From Wurfbainia villosa (lineage: Eukaryota > Streptophyta > Magnoliopsida > Zingiberales > Zingiberaceae): a DNA stretch of 64,000 bases. The first letter of the stretch is position 1; each line of letters begins with the position of its first letter. The notes beneath the pieces were generated by a model that saw only the letters and a program-made list of their open reading frames with translations, searched no databases and was not told the origin of the DNA. The DNA lies in NCBI GenBank assembly GCA_025175895.1, contig CM046003.1:50028335-50092334 (forward strand), written 5' to 3'. Shown one piece after another: positions 33,117-44,733 of the stretch. The position numbers were made by a program, and so were the translations under genes.

Positions 33117-36100
33117 TGTTAGTAATATATGAGAGGTATCCTAAGGCAATTGCCTTATGGTTGTACCATTTATTTAAAAAATGAAGATTTACTATTTGAG
33201 TATACATGTTTTCATGTATTTGATTGGATCTTAAACTCATTTACTGAATGCCCCCAATACAATTCACAGCATGAGAGAATTTGTGATTGGATCACAACTA
33301 GTGAGTATCTCTACATGTGTAATTGTGATGTATTGGAATTATCCCTAGTCGATGAATTGATGGATTCAAACGCCATCAATTCTGTTGAGACTAGCACGAG
33401 TTATACTCTTTGGTTTATCCAAGCAGCTATTCCTCACTGGCTGGAGACATTGGGATGTTTGGAGTTAATCGTGGATGCTAGTTATGGTAACTAGTTCATT
33501 GGAGTGACTAACTGTAAGATTTCATATGGTTCTCTGCATATATGGATATGTCAATGAAGTTCTTACTGTAGCTTAAGTGCGATGTTCCTTCAACTTACGG
33601 TATTCAAGTCATCTTAGTCATGTAGACTTATGCTTTGACATCTTAAGTAAGCATCTCCGAGGAGATGTGGACCTGGGATGATTGAGCATAAGTCGAAGTG
33701 CTCGAAGGTGTTTAAATAGCCAACAGAGGATTTACCACTCCTTACGAGGAGATGTATACCCTATGACCTCTCGTCGGATTGTTACTAAAGTCTTTGGTCA
33801 AAGCATTACATGTTTAGAATAAGGTACTCTTGGATACATGTGCGGTAACTAAAATCCGCAGGATGAGGAAATGATACTTGGGCTAGGTGTGACGTAGTCA
33901 GCCTAGTAGGGACTGACACTATAGACCATATCTTGAACCAAGTGGGTATAAGATGAGTGAAGGGAATGAGGCATGATTTATTATAGCTGCTGAAGGGTTT
34001 CAGAAAAATATTTTGGGATCAACCGTTGATTTTCTAATTGATTGGGGATCATGATATACTACTAGGTGTCACTCATGATCGTTCTATAAATAATGGTTAA
34101 TTATAACCGACCAACTTAAATCGGGAACCTATTTGATCACATGTACAATGAGCGTAATCCGAAGGATTTAAAACAAGTTTAAGAATAGGATTCTCAGATC
34201 TAGAGAGACTTGGTTTGGTTGGACCGAACAAAGAGTGAGTATGAAATTGTTTCAGTCGCATCGGGAGCATGGATGAGCCGAGTCTTATGAAGACATGATG
34301 GATGAACCAAAGCGATTTGGTTCTAATCCAATGGTGGAAAATAAACCAAAGTGGTTTAGTTTGTTTTAAACAAATGAACCAAAGTTGGTTCGGTTCGTTT
34401 TAACTTAAAATAGACCAACACGATTTGGTTTATTTTAACTTAAGTTATTGGAGCGGGTTAACGGGTTTTGATTATGAATCAATAACTCCTAGATGAAGGT
34501 TTCTTGATGGTCAAGAAACACGCACTCTATAAAAACGCGGCTTAAGGGTTTTGTGAAACCCTAAGAGTTATTTTTGGAAATAGCTAGCCTCCTCTTCTTC
34601 CTCCTTGCCCTTGCCGCCCACTTAGAGTTATCGCCCAAGTTTGTTGCTGCCACCTCCTTGCCGTCGACCAACCACCAGCCGCCGGTCACCCTTGGGCCAC
34701 TCTCAGCCTCCGGCCAACCACCCTTGGTCATCGGTGACCAAGGAGCAACCGGCCAAGCCTTTGGTCGGTTATCTTCTCCACCAACACAAGTTGTCTTTAG
34801 TCAAAGCATTACATATTTAGAATAAGGTACTCTTGGATACATGTGCGATAATTAAAATCCGCAGGACGAGGAAATGATACTTGGGCTAGGTGTGACGTAG
34901 TCAGCCTAGTAGGGACTGACACTATAGACCATATCTTGAACCAAGTGGGTATAAGATGAGTGAAGGGAATGAGGCATGATTTATTATAGCTGCTGAAGGG
35001 TTTCAGAAAAATATTTTGGGATCAACCGTTGATTTTTCGATTGATTGGGGATCATGATATACTACTAGGTGTCACTCATGATCGTTCTATAAATAATGGT
35101 TAATTATAGCCGACCAACATAAATCGGGAACCTATTTGATCACATGCACAATGAGCGTAATCCGAAGGATTTAAAACAAGTTTAAGAATAGGATTATCAG
35201 ATCTAGAGAGACTTGGTTTGGTTGGACCGAACAAAAAGTGAGTATGAAATTGTTTCAGTCGCATCGGAAGCATGGATGAGCCGAGTCTTATGAAGACATG
35301 ATGGATGAACCAAAGCGATTTGGTTCTAATCCAATGGTAGAAAATAAACCAAAGTGGTTTGGTTTGTTTTAAACAAATGAACCAAAGTTGATTCGGTTCG
35401 TTTTAACTTAAAATAGACCAACACGATTTGGTTTATTTTAACTTAAGTTATTGGAGCGGGTTAACGGGTTTCGATTATGAATCAATAACTCCTAGATGAA
35501 GGTTTCTTGATGGTCAAGAAACACGCACTCTATAAAAACGCGGCTTAAGGGTTTTGTGAAACCCTAAGAGTTATTTTTGGAAATAGCTAGCCTCCTCTTC
35601 TTCCTCCTTGCCCTTGCCACCCACTTAGAGTTATTGCCCAAGTTTGTTGCTGCCACCTCCTTGCCGTCGACCAACCACCAGCCGCCGATCACCCTTGGGC
35701 CACCCTCAGCCTCCGGCCAACCACCCTTGGCCGTCGGTGACCAAGGAGCAACCAGCCAAGCCTTTGGCCGGTTATCTTCTCCACCAACACAAGCTGTCCA
35801 ATTTTGGACAGTTTGTTTCTCTCTTCGTAGAGAGGTCGTTTGGTCGGTATTTTGCGCTCCGACAGTGACCTACTTGCCGGGGATTGGATCTCCGACAATC
35901 TTCATAGGTGGAGGATCAAGGTTTCGTCAATTGGTTGATGAAAACCGCTTCCGAGAAGCGAGTTCGTGGAGCTCATTTTTATATCTGAATTTGATTCGGA
36001 TTGTGATTGTCTCTCGGATCACATTGTCTTCGACTCAAGGCTAGTGACTTTTGCAAAGACGAGGCTCGTGGCTTTGTGAAGCTATCCCGATGATATTCGG

Positions 36101-36368
36101 CGTGGATATGGATAGAGACGATTCTAGCGAGGGTCACTACGGTTGATGTCATTCCCGCTACACGTGATACATCAGGTATAACTAGAATAAATTTCCTTTT
36201 ATTGTAAAATTTTAAATAGCGATTATGTCTACACATGTTGTATCATGCATGCGTGTGATGTGTGTGTTATAATAAAATTAGTTTATTACTTATTTTTGCT
36301 TCCACTGTGTGCATGTTTACAAAACGTGTTCGAACACACACTTGCCGCAGTGCTGGGAAAACCCAACA
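33117..36368 (+). repeat. 3' LTR of the Copia element with internal duplication
   Basis: Starts TGTTAGTAAT and ends CCCAACA, like the 5' LTR, but contains a 1003-bp tandem duplication (33791-34793 and 34794-35796). Otherwise collinear with 26047-28291 with scattered substitutions. Confidence 0.9.
33791..35796 (+). repeat. 1003-bp direct tandem duplication inside the 3' LTR
   Basis: Both copies start TCTTTRGTCAAAGCATTACAT (R marks the variable base) and run through the TATA box to CACAAGYTGTC. The junction at 34793/34794 shows short TGTC/TCTTT homology. The duplicate TATA/leader unit gives this LTR two potential promoters. The two halves differ at scattered sites, so the duplication is not brand new. 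Confidence 0.85.
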
Positions 36369-36373
36369 CTTTC

Positions 36374-37260
36374 CTGCATGGAAAGTTGTAGTTGTTCTTG
36401 AGGATTTATGACCTTTTCAAGTGTTTGATTCAGGGAAAATGCTCCTGCAAGTCTCCTTCCAAATCTTTGCGCCATTTGCTACATATTGTAGAACCTCCTG
36501 TGGTTCCTTCGGTATTCTCGAATCTGATCCTCAAATAAGGGAGCTATTGCTGAAGTTTGCTGCTCCAAGATAGTTCTTGAAGTCATCAGTTTTTTAGTTT
36601 AAGCAACTCTTCTTTCAAGATTTTATAAGGGTCCTTAAATACCCTTAGAGAACCAATACTTTCTTTTGACCTTCCCGTGGGCTGCCCAAGGGTTAAGCTT
36701 TGCAATTTGGAAATTAAATCCTCAGGTATTGGAGAAGGGGTGATACCTCCTTTTGTTTGCTCTATAATTGTCTTCAGATCAGCTTGTATATCTCACAGGC
36801 TTTCTGCTATCTGGACAAGAAGTTGGAGTTGAGTATTATTTTGCTTAATAATTGCTGAATTTCTAGCCGCTGATCCTTGATAATCACTAGGTTTTGCAAA
36901 CCCAATAGATGACGATTCAAGTTGCTTTGTGGCATTTACTGCTTCCTTGTAACTATGAGTGCTTTTTGTAATTATATAATTCATGAGAAGGCTCGAACAT
37001 GCCTTTTAAAAACAACGAGTTTGTGGAAATATAAGGTGCAGGTATTTCAGGTCTGTGTGTTTAAATCATGGCTTCTAAGAGAAGGGCAATTCCTTCCCAA
37101 GCTAAGCTCATACAAGTGTGCCCTTGGACTTATTCTGGCATAACAGCCTTCATTGCCCAAGTTAGGACTTGTCCTTTTGCTCTACCAGGGTTGCATAATA
37201 CCAACAACTCTAGCGCTAGATCTACGCACTATCATTCAATACCTTAGCCTTAAAGAATTT
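36374..37260 (-). pseudogene. Endogenous badnavirus-like small ORF and polyprotein N-terminus
   Basis: On the minus strand 36984-36593 is a mostly open frame with one stop near 36797. It contains KPSDYQGSAARN and ends in a Lys/Leu-rich helix, like a small badnavirus ORF1/ORF2 product. About 36580-36374 is open, with one stop, through IREYRRNHRRFYNM and LGRRLAG-like words fitting the N-terminus of the large polyprotein, up to the Copia insertion. 37143-36985 has another short broken frame. Assignments rest on order (leader, primer site, small ORFs, polyprotein) and weak motif resemblance. Confidence 0.6.
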
Positions 37261-37720
37261 AAGCTAGAAATATCTAGCTCTGATACCAGAAATGAAATTT
37301 GAACACTAAAAATTCTTGTAAGTAAAATGCTGGGATCAAACAACTTTGAGAAATTAATGAAATAAGGAGTGACAGAACAGAAAACTCACAGATTCTTCTA
37401 ACTTCTCAAACTCCTTACAAGACTCTCCTTACAAGACTCTCTACCACAAGTAGGGCTCAATTGATGCTTGATATCCCTGCAAGGGTTGGGTTCTTCTTAT
37501 AGAAGTTTAGGAGAGACTGTTGGGTACTCATAGGGCCCCATCATCACATGTCCTCTGCTTCTTTCAGAAGAACCTTTTGCTTTACAACTCAAGCTAGTAT
37601 TTAACCAGCTCACACACTTATCAAACTGGAATCTTTTACAGCTCACACTTATTACTTTTTACAGCTGAATAGAAGATAGTGGCTAAGACAGAAGGTAGTG
37701 GCTTCGTCCTTTTGATGAAG
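37261..37720 (-). promoter_or_regulatory. Viral promoter, leader and tRNA-Met primer site, right copy
   Basis: The complement of 37274-37288 is TGGTATCAGAGCTAG, the primer site that marks position 1 of Caulimoviridae genomes. Upstream on the minus strand lie a leader and a TATA-like TCTATAAGAAG (about 37495-37505). 37560-37720 is an inverted match to 540-700. No gene is expected here. Confidence 0.75.
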
Positions 37721-38554
37721 TTCAAGCAAATCAACATTTGTGTATAATGAACCATATCAAATAATTGTTTGTTTCTAGGAATTTATATCTTTTTCCATGC
37801 AAATCATCTCTTGGAAACTAATTTTCAGCGAACTAAATATACGGTTTGACCCATGACATTTTGATTTTCAATCATAGTGTATTTATAATTTTTTTTTTAG
37901 AAGACAAATTAAGGACTGCTTGTTGAGACTGTCTACATGAGTATTTTTGTATTTATTCTGATGATCGATAAAGTATATTTCATTTAAAAATTATTTAATA
38001 TTCGATTAGAGATTCATGAATCAGAATTTAATCATTTTTCAGTGAAAAAAAAAAGATTTTCGATAACTTCTGTAGAAGGTGAGAGACTTTAAACTAAGAC
38101 ATGCATTTTCTCTTTCTTCTTAATTATTATTATTTTTATATTCACGTGGATTGTGATTATCATTCTTATTTTACCCATCTCTGTTGAAAATGAATTATGA
38201 CTTTTCTTCGTCGGAAAATGATAATGAATTATGTCATTTTTAACGAGAAAAAGATGATGGAAAAAGATTTATTAGTAATGATAAAATAAAATTTATTTAA
38301 ATATAAATAATAATATAATAGAGGATAAAATTTAATATACAGTCGAAAAAAAAAACCATTCACTTTCAATTGACTTGAGGTCGTCCATCAGAACCGTCGA
38401 TGCGCAGGCATGGTCGGCGGGGATGGTAGGTGCGCCGTCGGATGAAAATTTCTAGTGGACGAACTGATGACGTCAAAATCGGGACCATCTCATCTGATCT
38501 TCTCCGCAACATCAGCCACTTTGCATCTCTGTTGAGACTTGAAAGAGAGAGGCA
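37721..38554 (+). promoter_or_regulatory. Upstream region of the DnaJ zinc-finger gene, with a LINE tail remnant
   Basis: AT-rich and non-coding. 38210-38345 matches the 3' tail of a LINE also found at 51660-52015 and 61040-61255 (GATAAAATAAAATTTATTTAA core, then AATAGAGGATAAAAT). 38380-38554 is less AT-rich and contains a perfect TGACGTCA box at 38468-38475, 80 bp before the ATG. A GA-rich stretch (GAAAGAGAGAGGCA) leads into the start codon. Confidence 0.5.
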
Positions 38555-41500
38555 ATGGCGATCTGTATGCCTAATAGGTCGCTAAATCTCTATAGATCTT
38601 TCCGGTGTTCCTCCTCCTCGGGCTTTGCTTCTGATGCAATGGCGGTGGCAGTGGTCGGGAGAAAAAGGAAGATGAATAAGCCGCGCTTGCCCTCCATCAA
38701 CTGCAGCACCCCCCTGGAACGGAGTTCTGAGGTCCAACGACAGCTTCTGATCGAGGAGGTCCAAGAGGTCAGTTCGATTTCTTTAACTGCTTCTTTGGCA
38801 CATTAAAGTGGAGCTGGAATTCTATTTCTAACATTCAATTGCGACCGAAAATTCAAGACCTCGTCTGTTTGATAATTCTCAAGAACCCTAATGCCAAATG
38901 TATCCGCCACGCCACTGGTTTGAGCATCTCAAACGGTTAGCCACCATGACGAAATCTTCCATGTCGAGGAATTGATTTTCTATGTAGATCTGAACAAATA
39001 CATCCGTACTCTGATACAATACCTGCAATAAGAATGAATATTTATTTTGAGACTTAAATTAAAAAAATAAATAAATTCTTAAAAGTTCTATTTATAAATG
39101 AAATTCTTGAATAATGGAAATTGGTTAAAATAATAAGCTGTAAAAGCTTGTTTGAAGAATGAAATTCTAATTCCTCCGCAGAAATAGATACTCAGGAAAC
39201 TACCCTTCAATTCTATTGAACGGAGAAACAAAAGTGAAATCATCTCTCTCTTAAAGCAAAGGAGATTGAAGAGATTTGCAAATCAGATTATACTTATTTT
39301 TAACATCCAAACAAATTACTGATCTCAATGTCAACTCTATTTACTTTTATTTTTCTTGGGTATATTATTCCTCCTAATTGTTCAGATTATCTTTTATGAC
39401 TGAACAATGTACAATTTTGGAATACAACTTGAGTTCTCCTCATTAGAAAGAATAAAATTAGGAAGATAGGAAGACAGTGCCTTTGTTGTGGTTCTCCTTT
39501 CTCTTGTTTTTCTTTAATGCTTGTTTAGATATTTAGTAGGTGTAGTTTATATACTCACTCGACAATTCGATAAACTACTTAATATGATAATGTAATAGAA
39601 GAAACAAACATAGGAGTTAATATGATAATTTTGACTCAAAGTCTCCATGCTGCTTTTGTATTAAGAAATATATTCTGTGTACCCCTGTATGGCTAGCAAG
39701 TGATGCCACTGATCAGGTTTAGTGAACATTTGAATGATATATTGATAACCTTAGTACACTATTAGCTTCACCCAGCTACTTCTGGTTTTGGACCTTGGTT
39801 GAGTTGCAATCTCAACCTCACTGGTCCTTAGAGTTTTCACTTCTTTGGGGTAAATGGTCCCACAGCTAAATGAAGGAAGATAAATCACGAGGGACATTTT
39901 TGTTCGATCAAGAACTAATACGACGGGAGGATAGACACCCCAAAAAATTTTATAGTCCCCTAAGATTGATCCTTGCTCCTTTAGAATTTTCACTTGTATG
40001 ATACAAAGGTCGGAATCCGCCAACCTAACGGTCCCTACTAGTCTGCCTCCGGACCATCGTAAGGGAGGTAAATTACGATAGACCTTTAGCTCTTGAGACT
40101 AGTAACTAGCACATAGAGGGACGACACCCTCACATTTGCGAGGAATTTTCACTTCTGAATTATATGATGGAGGACATATACAGTGAGCTTGCTCATCATC
40201 TTAGATTGAATCTGAGTTCTGAGCTTGCTCATCATCTTAGATTGAATCTGAGTTCAACCAGGATGGAATTGATTGGTTAAGATGGGCAGCTCGAGTTCAT
40301 AAATATCTTCCCTATCTGATATTGTATTATGAGTCAAAATTAATTTAATAATAGGCCAGCAGTTTACTTTCAAAATTAATAACCTGAGCTGTATCCTATT
40401 CCTCTTGGCCTCGCCCGCCACTCTGTAACTGGTTAAAAAAAATGTTTAGAGGCATTTAATGAAGGTGCATAGTTGCAAAAAATGTTAATCCTTTCTTAAA
40501 TCACTGCTGGTCTTACTTCATGATGATAAGATTATAGTTTTCGGAGACATGGAGATTACATTTCAAAACCAATGCAGTAAAATGAAGGCAACCGTTCAGA
40601 CTGGTTCTACCTTTTCCTTAGTCAGAGAGATAATTATGATGTCACAGTGTTAATTGTAAAGCTTAGAATAAGGAGTTACATGAACTTGTCATGATAACTT
40701 TTGCTCTATCAAGAGCTACTAGTTGGTCCATTTCATTCATAGAAGTGTTGGTACAATCGTGCTCCAATTGGTTGAGTTCAATCATGTGATTTTTATATGT
40801 TTGATAAGAGGTTTAAGTTAGGCTAATATTGTATTTGCTTATAAAGTGTGTCAAGTGTGCAACCGCAAAATGCTTGACGAATTATTGTGGGTGCAGTGAC
40901 TTGAAAAGTCCAAGTAGATCAAGGTATATTCCAAGTAAACATTTAGATACTTGGTGAATGAATAAGTCTAATAGGTGTCGGCAAATGAGGATAATTGATA
41001 TGTCAAGATTGACAAGAAACCCTAAAGGTAAATACTCTTGGAATATGAGTAACATGTAATTTGACTTTGGTTAAACTTTTTAATTATGTGTAGATTTGAC
41101 TAAAAAATAGGCTATTTGAGGGTTGTAATTGGTGGTTAGTCGACAGGAGTACACTGCTATCATGAGTTGATTAAGTGGTCGATTCTAGATTGTTTTGCTT
41201 GTAAACAAAAAAAAAGTTCTATTTCGAATTGAGTCAACTGGGTATGGATTTAGTTTGAAAGAATTTTAGTCAATTGGATGGCTGACTGAGGAAGCTTAAT
41301 CGACTAAGTAGTCGACTAATGACGTACTTCTTGCAAACATTTATTCGATAGAGGCTAGCTTGGTCAACTAGGTAGTCGACTAAAGACCTTCCTCTTGCTA
41401 ACAGAACGTTTATGTTTAGAGTGAAGTTGATTAGGCAAATGACTGAAGAGATCGATTGGCCAGCCGATTGAGTTGTATATACAACACATAGGATGGGATA

Positions 41501-42379
41501 GGATGCGAGACTAAAGAAAGAAAAGGAAAGGAAAGGAAAATACTCAATGTCGATGCAGATGCGCTGCATTAATCTCCTGCAAATATAAGAGTTGGTCACA
41601 ATATTTGTTGAAAGAACAATAAAACCCAAAACTATTTGAGAATTGAGGAAGGTAAAGGAAGAACAAACACTTGTATACTCCTCGTGAGATGAGATAAGTG
41701 TTGCATCTAGGAGGGACAACTTTCATAGGTAGGAGATGGTTTTGTCTGAGGAGATGACTAGCATTTGTTTCATTGCAAAACTATTTCATGCTCGTGATCA
41801 GTTTTTAAATAAACTCGAGGTTAGCTTGCAGAAACAAATGCACTGCATAGAATTTCAAGGTTTGTTTTTTTTTTCCTAAATTAATTTTAGAAACTAGCAA
41901 ATGCCAACATCTAGACATATAAGTTTCAACTATTTGAGTTCAGCTTGTATTTTTTATCGTGCTTTGTGCAAACTGTATCATTATGACTTTTAAGTGCTAT
42001 TAGTTCGTTTATATTGCTGTTAATTATAAGAAACATCCCCATATAACTAGTGCTCTGAATTCTAGAATTATTAATTCCTGCATTAGGAATTTGGAATTCT
42101 GTGCGAACCCTGCAATGGCAGAGGATGGTTGCTGTGTGACTTTTGTAAAGGCAAGAAGAACAATGTGAAGGCCAAGAATAATCGAATTTATCGGCGTTGC
42201 CCGATCTGCAAAGCTGTAGGTTCACAGAAAATATTCACTCAAACCAACTCCACAAAGCAACAGTGTGAACGACAATGATGAAAATATTTTTGTCTTTTCA
42301 GGTAGGTTATATTCTATGTTCAGAATGTAAAGTTTTCAAGTGCATTACGTTCCCAGACTATTCTGATGGCGAGCTATGA
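38555..42379 (+). CDS. DnaJ-type (Cys-rich) zinc-finger protein, probably plastid-targeted
   Basis: Three exons: 38555-38767, 42087-42215 and 42302-42379, with donors GTCAGT and GTAGGT and acceptors TTAG and TTTTCAG. All junctions keep frame and give 139 aa. Residues 1-45 are Ser/Arg-rich with few acids, like a plastid transit peptide. The C-terminal half has four CXXC pairs, CEPCNGRG, CDFCKGKK, CPICKAVG and CSECKVFK, the spacing of the DnaJ central zinc-binding domain. No J domain is present. Small plant proteins of this build (BSD2-like family) act as plastid chaperone helpers; that role is inferred. The second junction can be placed four bases either way without changing the protein. No stops or frameshifts are seen. 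This is the best-supported host gene in the window. Confidence 0.82.
39751..40023 (-). other. Unidentified 90-codon open frame in the intron, probably repeat-derived
   Basis: Minus-strand frame with GDYKIFWGVYPPVVLVLD and SLVIYLPSFSCGTIYPKE. Flanking sequence to 40140 repeats the theme (AAGGGAGGTAAATTACGA), suggesting a dispersed repeat rather than a gene. No family is recognised. Confidence 0.25.
40184..40255 (+). repeat. Exact 36-bp tandem duplication
   Basis: The unit at 40184-40219 (starts TGAGCTTGCTCATC, ends CTGAGTTC) is repeated without change at 40220-40255. Confidence 0.95.
40745..41760 (+). repeat. Degraded LTR-like remnant in the intron
   Basis: Starts GTTGGTACAATCGTGC, close to the GTTGGTGCAATCG start of elements A-C. 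It has AAAAGTCCAAG near 40905 and several AGTCGACTA-type words (41140-41385). It appears to be an old relative of the same LTR family. Right boundary uncertain. Confidence 0.4.
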
Positions 42380-43068
42380 CTATTTATAGTCGACTAGAGA
42401 TTGTTGTTCAACAACTAAACCACATAAAGCACCAGGCAGGCCAGTGCTGCTTCCATCGAATCGATCAGGCAGGCACGGTAAGGAACTGCTGTCTATTGCT
42501 TGTTTGTTTCATTCCCACTAGGTGAATTTTTAACAAGTCATTTATAGATTGTTGTTACTATAGCAAGAAAAATAACCAGTCGTTCGCTAATTGTTAATTT
42601 ATATGCTATGTTCTGAAAATTTCCTGCAACCTGAATGGTATTAAAAAAATGCCCTTCCTCGACTCAGTTGATTACAAAAGAGGTGGTCCGTCTTCCTCCA
42701 GACTGGTCACTTTCAACCTAAACCATGCTTCCATCGACAAAAAAACAAAAGATGTGGGGGTTATGTTAATCCATTACCACCCTAGTTGTCCCGGCCTTGC
42801 CATTTCTCCTGGTTTCCACATATTCGACACATCTTCTATGGGGCAGTGTTCTTTCGTTCGTTCATGGTCAATCTCCTTACCTCTCTTTCTAGTGGTCGTG
42901 TGGTCGTTTGAGTCGTCGATCAATTTTGCTCTACGATGCTTGTTGGGAGCTCTTAGTATCATCATACTCTAATAGGCTTGATTTAAGGAGAAAACTATTG
43001 TTGAAGTCATACCTTTAAGCGATGGCAAACATTAAGCATAGATAACTTTGAATAGTAATATATTGTGG

Positions 43069-43110
<42 letters not shown>

Positions 43111-43920
43111 CATGCTCTATATGAAATCCACAGTATATAATGTACTGCAATCTAATCTATTGATATATGATTTAACAATGTAATATAAATACAGCTATGG
43201 GATTTGTGCTTGTGATACTTTGAGTTAGCATTTGCATGATCAGTTTACAAATTACGTAAAGGTAATTTTAGAATCTCAGAAAAGGACAGTCAACTTGTGT
43301 ATTTCCACCCTAATTAGTTTTCTACCATGGTGAAAGTGCTGGAAATGGTTAAAAAAAAGGCACTGAACATGAGATTAGACCCCAGTACCAAATTTACTCT
43401 CATAATCTTTCACACTGATCGAAAGCCGAAAGCATTTTGCGAGTCAAAAAGTCATGGTGGCGATGCCCACGAAAACAACACACTTGAGAATCATCCTCCA
43501 TATATACTCTCTTCTTCGTCGTCATCATCATGATCGTATCTCCTTCTATCTTCCGTTTTCCATTGTAAGCAAAAACACACAATCGAATCAAAGATAACCT
43601 GGATTTTTTTTTCCTTTCCAAAAGATAATTTAAGGAAGCCCAAAAACTATATTTCTTAACATGTTTTTTCTATGATTTTTGGGCATCCTCAATATTTTCC
43701 CAAATCTTTTAATGAAACAGAGTACCTAAGAAATTCTTAAACGATGGAAAATCGTTGTATTATATTTTGTTCAAAACAGATTTTGTTCATCATTTCTTTG
43801 AAGAAACTAGAACACAGAGAAGCATGCAATTCCATCTAGAACTAGAGCATCAGTGGATCATGGAGATAAGGAAGCATGCAGTTCCAGTTCCTGATTTATA
43901 ACTCAAAAAACACAAAAAAA
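42380..43920. other. Intergenic AT-rich region with an AT microsatellite
   Basis: No gene supported. The open frame at 42649-42972 has no recognisable domain or codon pattern. An (AT)n run of 38 bp lies at 43070-43107. Confidence 0.5.
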
Positions 43921-43924
43921 AAAA

Positions 43925-43939
43925 GGGGGGGGGGGGGGG
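43925..43939. repeat. 15-base G homopolymer next to an A tract
   Basis: Fifteen consecutive G bases follow an A run, then TGAATCCC. It recalls the G-run/TGAATAG end of the A-C LTR family, but only a few bases match. Length is unreliable in most sequencing data. Confidence 0.7.
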
Positions 43940-44138
43940 TGAATCCCGTCGCAGCTCCTTGATCAAGCTAAAAGAAGCGAGGAGCTGGATTTTGGTTTGA
44001 ATTTTTTTTTTTGTTTTAACTTTTTTTTTTCACCAAAGAAGACGGGAAAAGGAAGGATCGCATCTCACCTGAGATCCGTAAGATCCATGGGATGGACGAA
44101 TAGCGAAACTATACGGAGAGAGAAAGAGTCGGTCAGTG

Positions 44139-44582
44139 TCATCGAGCCTTGGTTTTGGGGAGGAGAGGCCTGTTGTACGAGGATGAGTCCCGACAAGGCG
44201 AGGAAGCGACGGCGGCGGCTGCAAGGCCGTGGTCGGCGAAGAGCACAAGAAAGGCGTCGAGGGTAAAGTCGCCGAAGCGGGCCTCGTCGCGATGGAGGGC
44301 GTCGAGGACGCAGCTGAAGAAGGCCGGGTCGCAGGGAAGGGCGAGGCCCCCGGGGGTGGGGCCGGGGAAACCGTACTCCTCCTCCGCGCGCCGGAGGAAG
44401 GCGCCGAAGACCGTGAGGTTCAGGAACCGGGTGGGGATCACGAAGCGCTGCCGGTCCGGCCCTACGTAGACGGCAAGGAAACCAGGGGGCGGATCGCCGA
44501 CGAGGCGGCGGAGGCTGAGCGCGCGCCACCGCCGCATGACCTGCTTCAGCTGCACTATTTGCCGGATCTTCTCCACCTTCAT
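44139..44582 (-). CDS. SAUR family small auxin-up RNA protein
   Basis: Intronless, 147 aa, stop TGA at 44139-44141. I place the start at the ATG at 44580-44582 (MKVEKIRQIVQLKQVM), since the 37 codons upstream are low-complexity leader. The core PPPGFLAVYVGPDRQRFVIP, then FLNLTVFGAFLRRAEEEYGF and LPCDPAFFSCVLDAL, is the SAUR domain at about residues 29-95. The C-terminus is family-variable. SAUR proteins act in auxin-induced cell expansion, in part by inhibiting PP2C.D phosphatases at the plasma membrane (known for some members). GC content is high, as in many monocot genes. Opposite-strand open frames here are shadows of the GC bias. No lesions are seen, so it is probably functional. Confidence 0.9.
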   Translation of the reverse strand: MKVEKIRQIVQLKQVMRRWRALSLRRLVGDPPPGFLAVYVGPDRQRFVIPTRFLNLTVFGAFLRRAEEEYGFPGPTPGGLALPCDPAFFSCVLDALHRDEARFGDFTLDAFLVLFADHGLAAAAVASSPCRDSSSYNRPLLPKTKAR

Positions 44583-44733
44583 CGCCGCCCCCGTCCTCTC
44601 CCTCTCTCTCTCTCTCACAGGAACTCTATCAAACAGGTGGGCCGCTAGTGGAGGAGCAGGAGGGAGGGAAGCAAGTTTTATTTTATATGGCAAAGGACCT
44701 TTGAGCAGAGAGAGAGAGAGAGAGAGAGAGAGA
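44583..44733 (-). promoter_or_regulatory. CT/GA-rich leader of the SAUR gene
   Basis: On the coding strand the 5' flank has a GA/CT run at 44596-44616 and a 27-bp one at 44707-44733. CT-rich tracts at this distance are common in plant 5' UTRs and core promoters (Y-patch or GAGA-type). No clear TATA box was located. Confidence 0.5.

Larger units (their letters stand above)
26047..36368 (+). mobile_element. Ty1-copia LTR retrotransposon (defective)
   Basis: Exact TSD CTTTC (26042-26046 and 36369-36373). LTRs start TGTTAGTAAT and end AACCCAACA. The 5' LTR is 2245 bp; the 3' LTR is 3252 bp because of an internal tandem duplication. Order is gag, protease, integrase, reverse transcriptase and RNase H, the Copia order. 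It is inactivated by many stops, loss of the integrase core and a deletion in RNase H. It inserted in the viral polyprotein region. Confidence 0.92.
38768..42086 (+). other. 3.3-kb first intron of the DnaJ zinc-finger gene
   Basis: Mostly AT-rich and non-coding. It contains an unidentified minus-strand open frame (39751-40023), a 36-bp duplication and a degraded LTR-like remnant, annotated separately. I see no exon-like sequence that would be needed to join exons 1 and 2. Confidence 0.6.

Noticed and set aside
42649..42972. 107-codon plus-strand open frame
   Set aside because: No recognisable domain, no promoter or splice context, and biased neither in codon use nor composition.
44065..44529. 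Open frames overlapping the SAUR gene in other frames and on the plus strand
   Set aside because: Compositional shadows; only the 44582-44139 frame has the SAUR domain.
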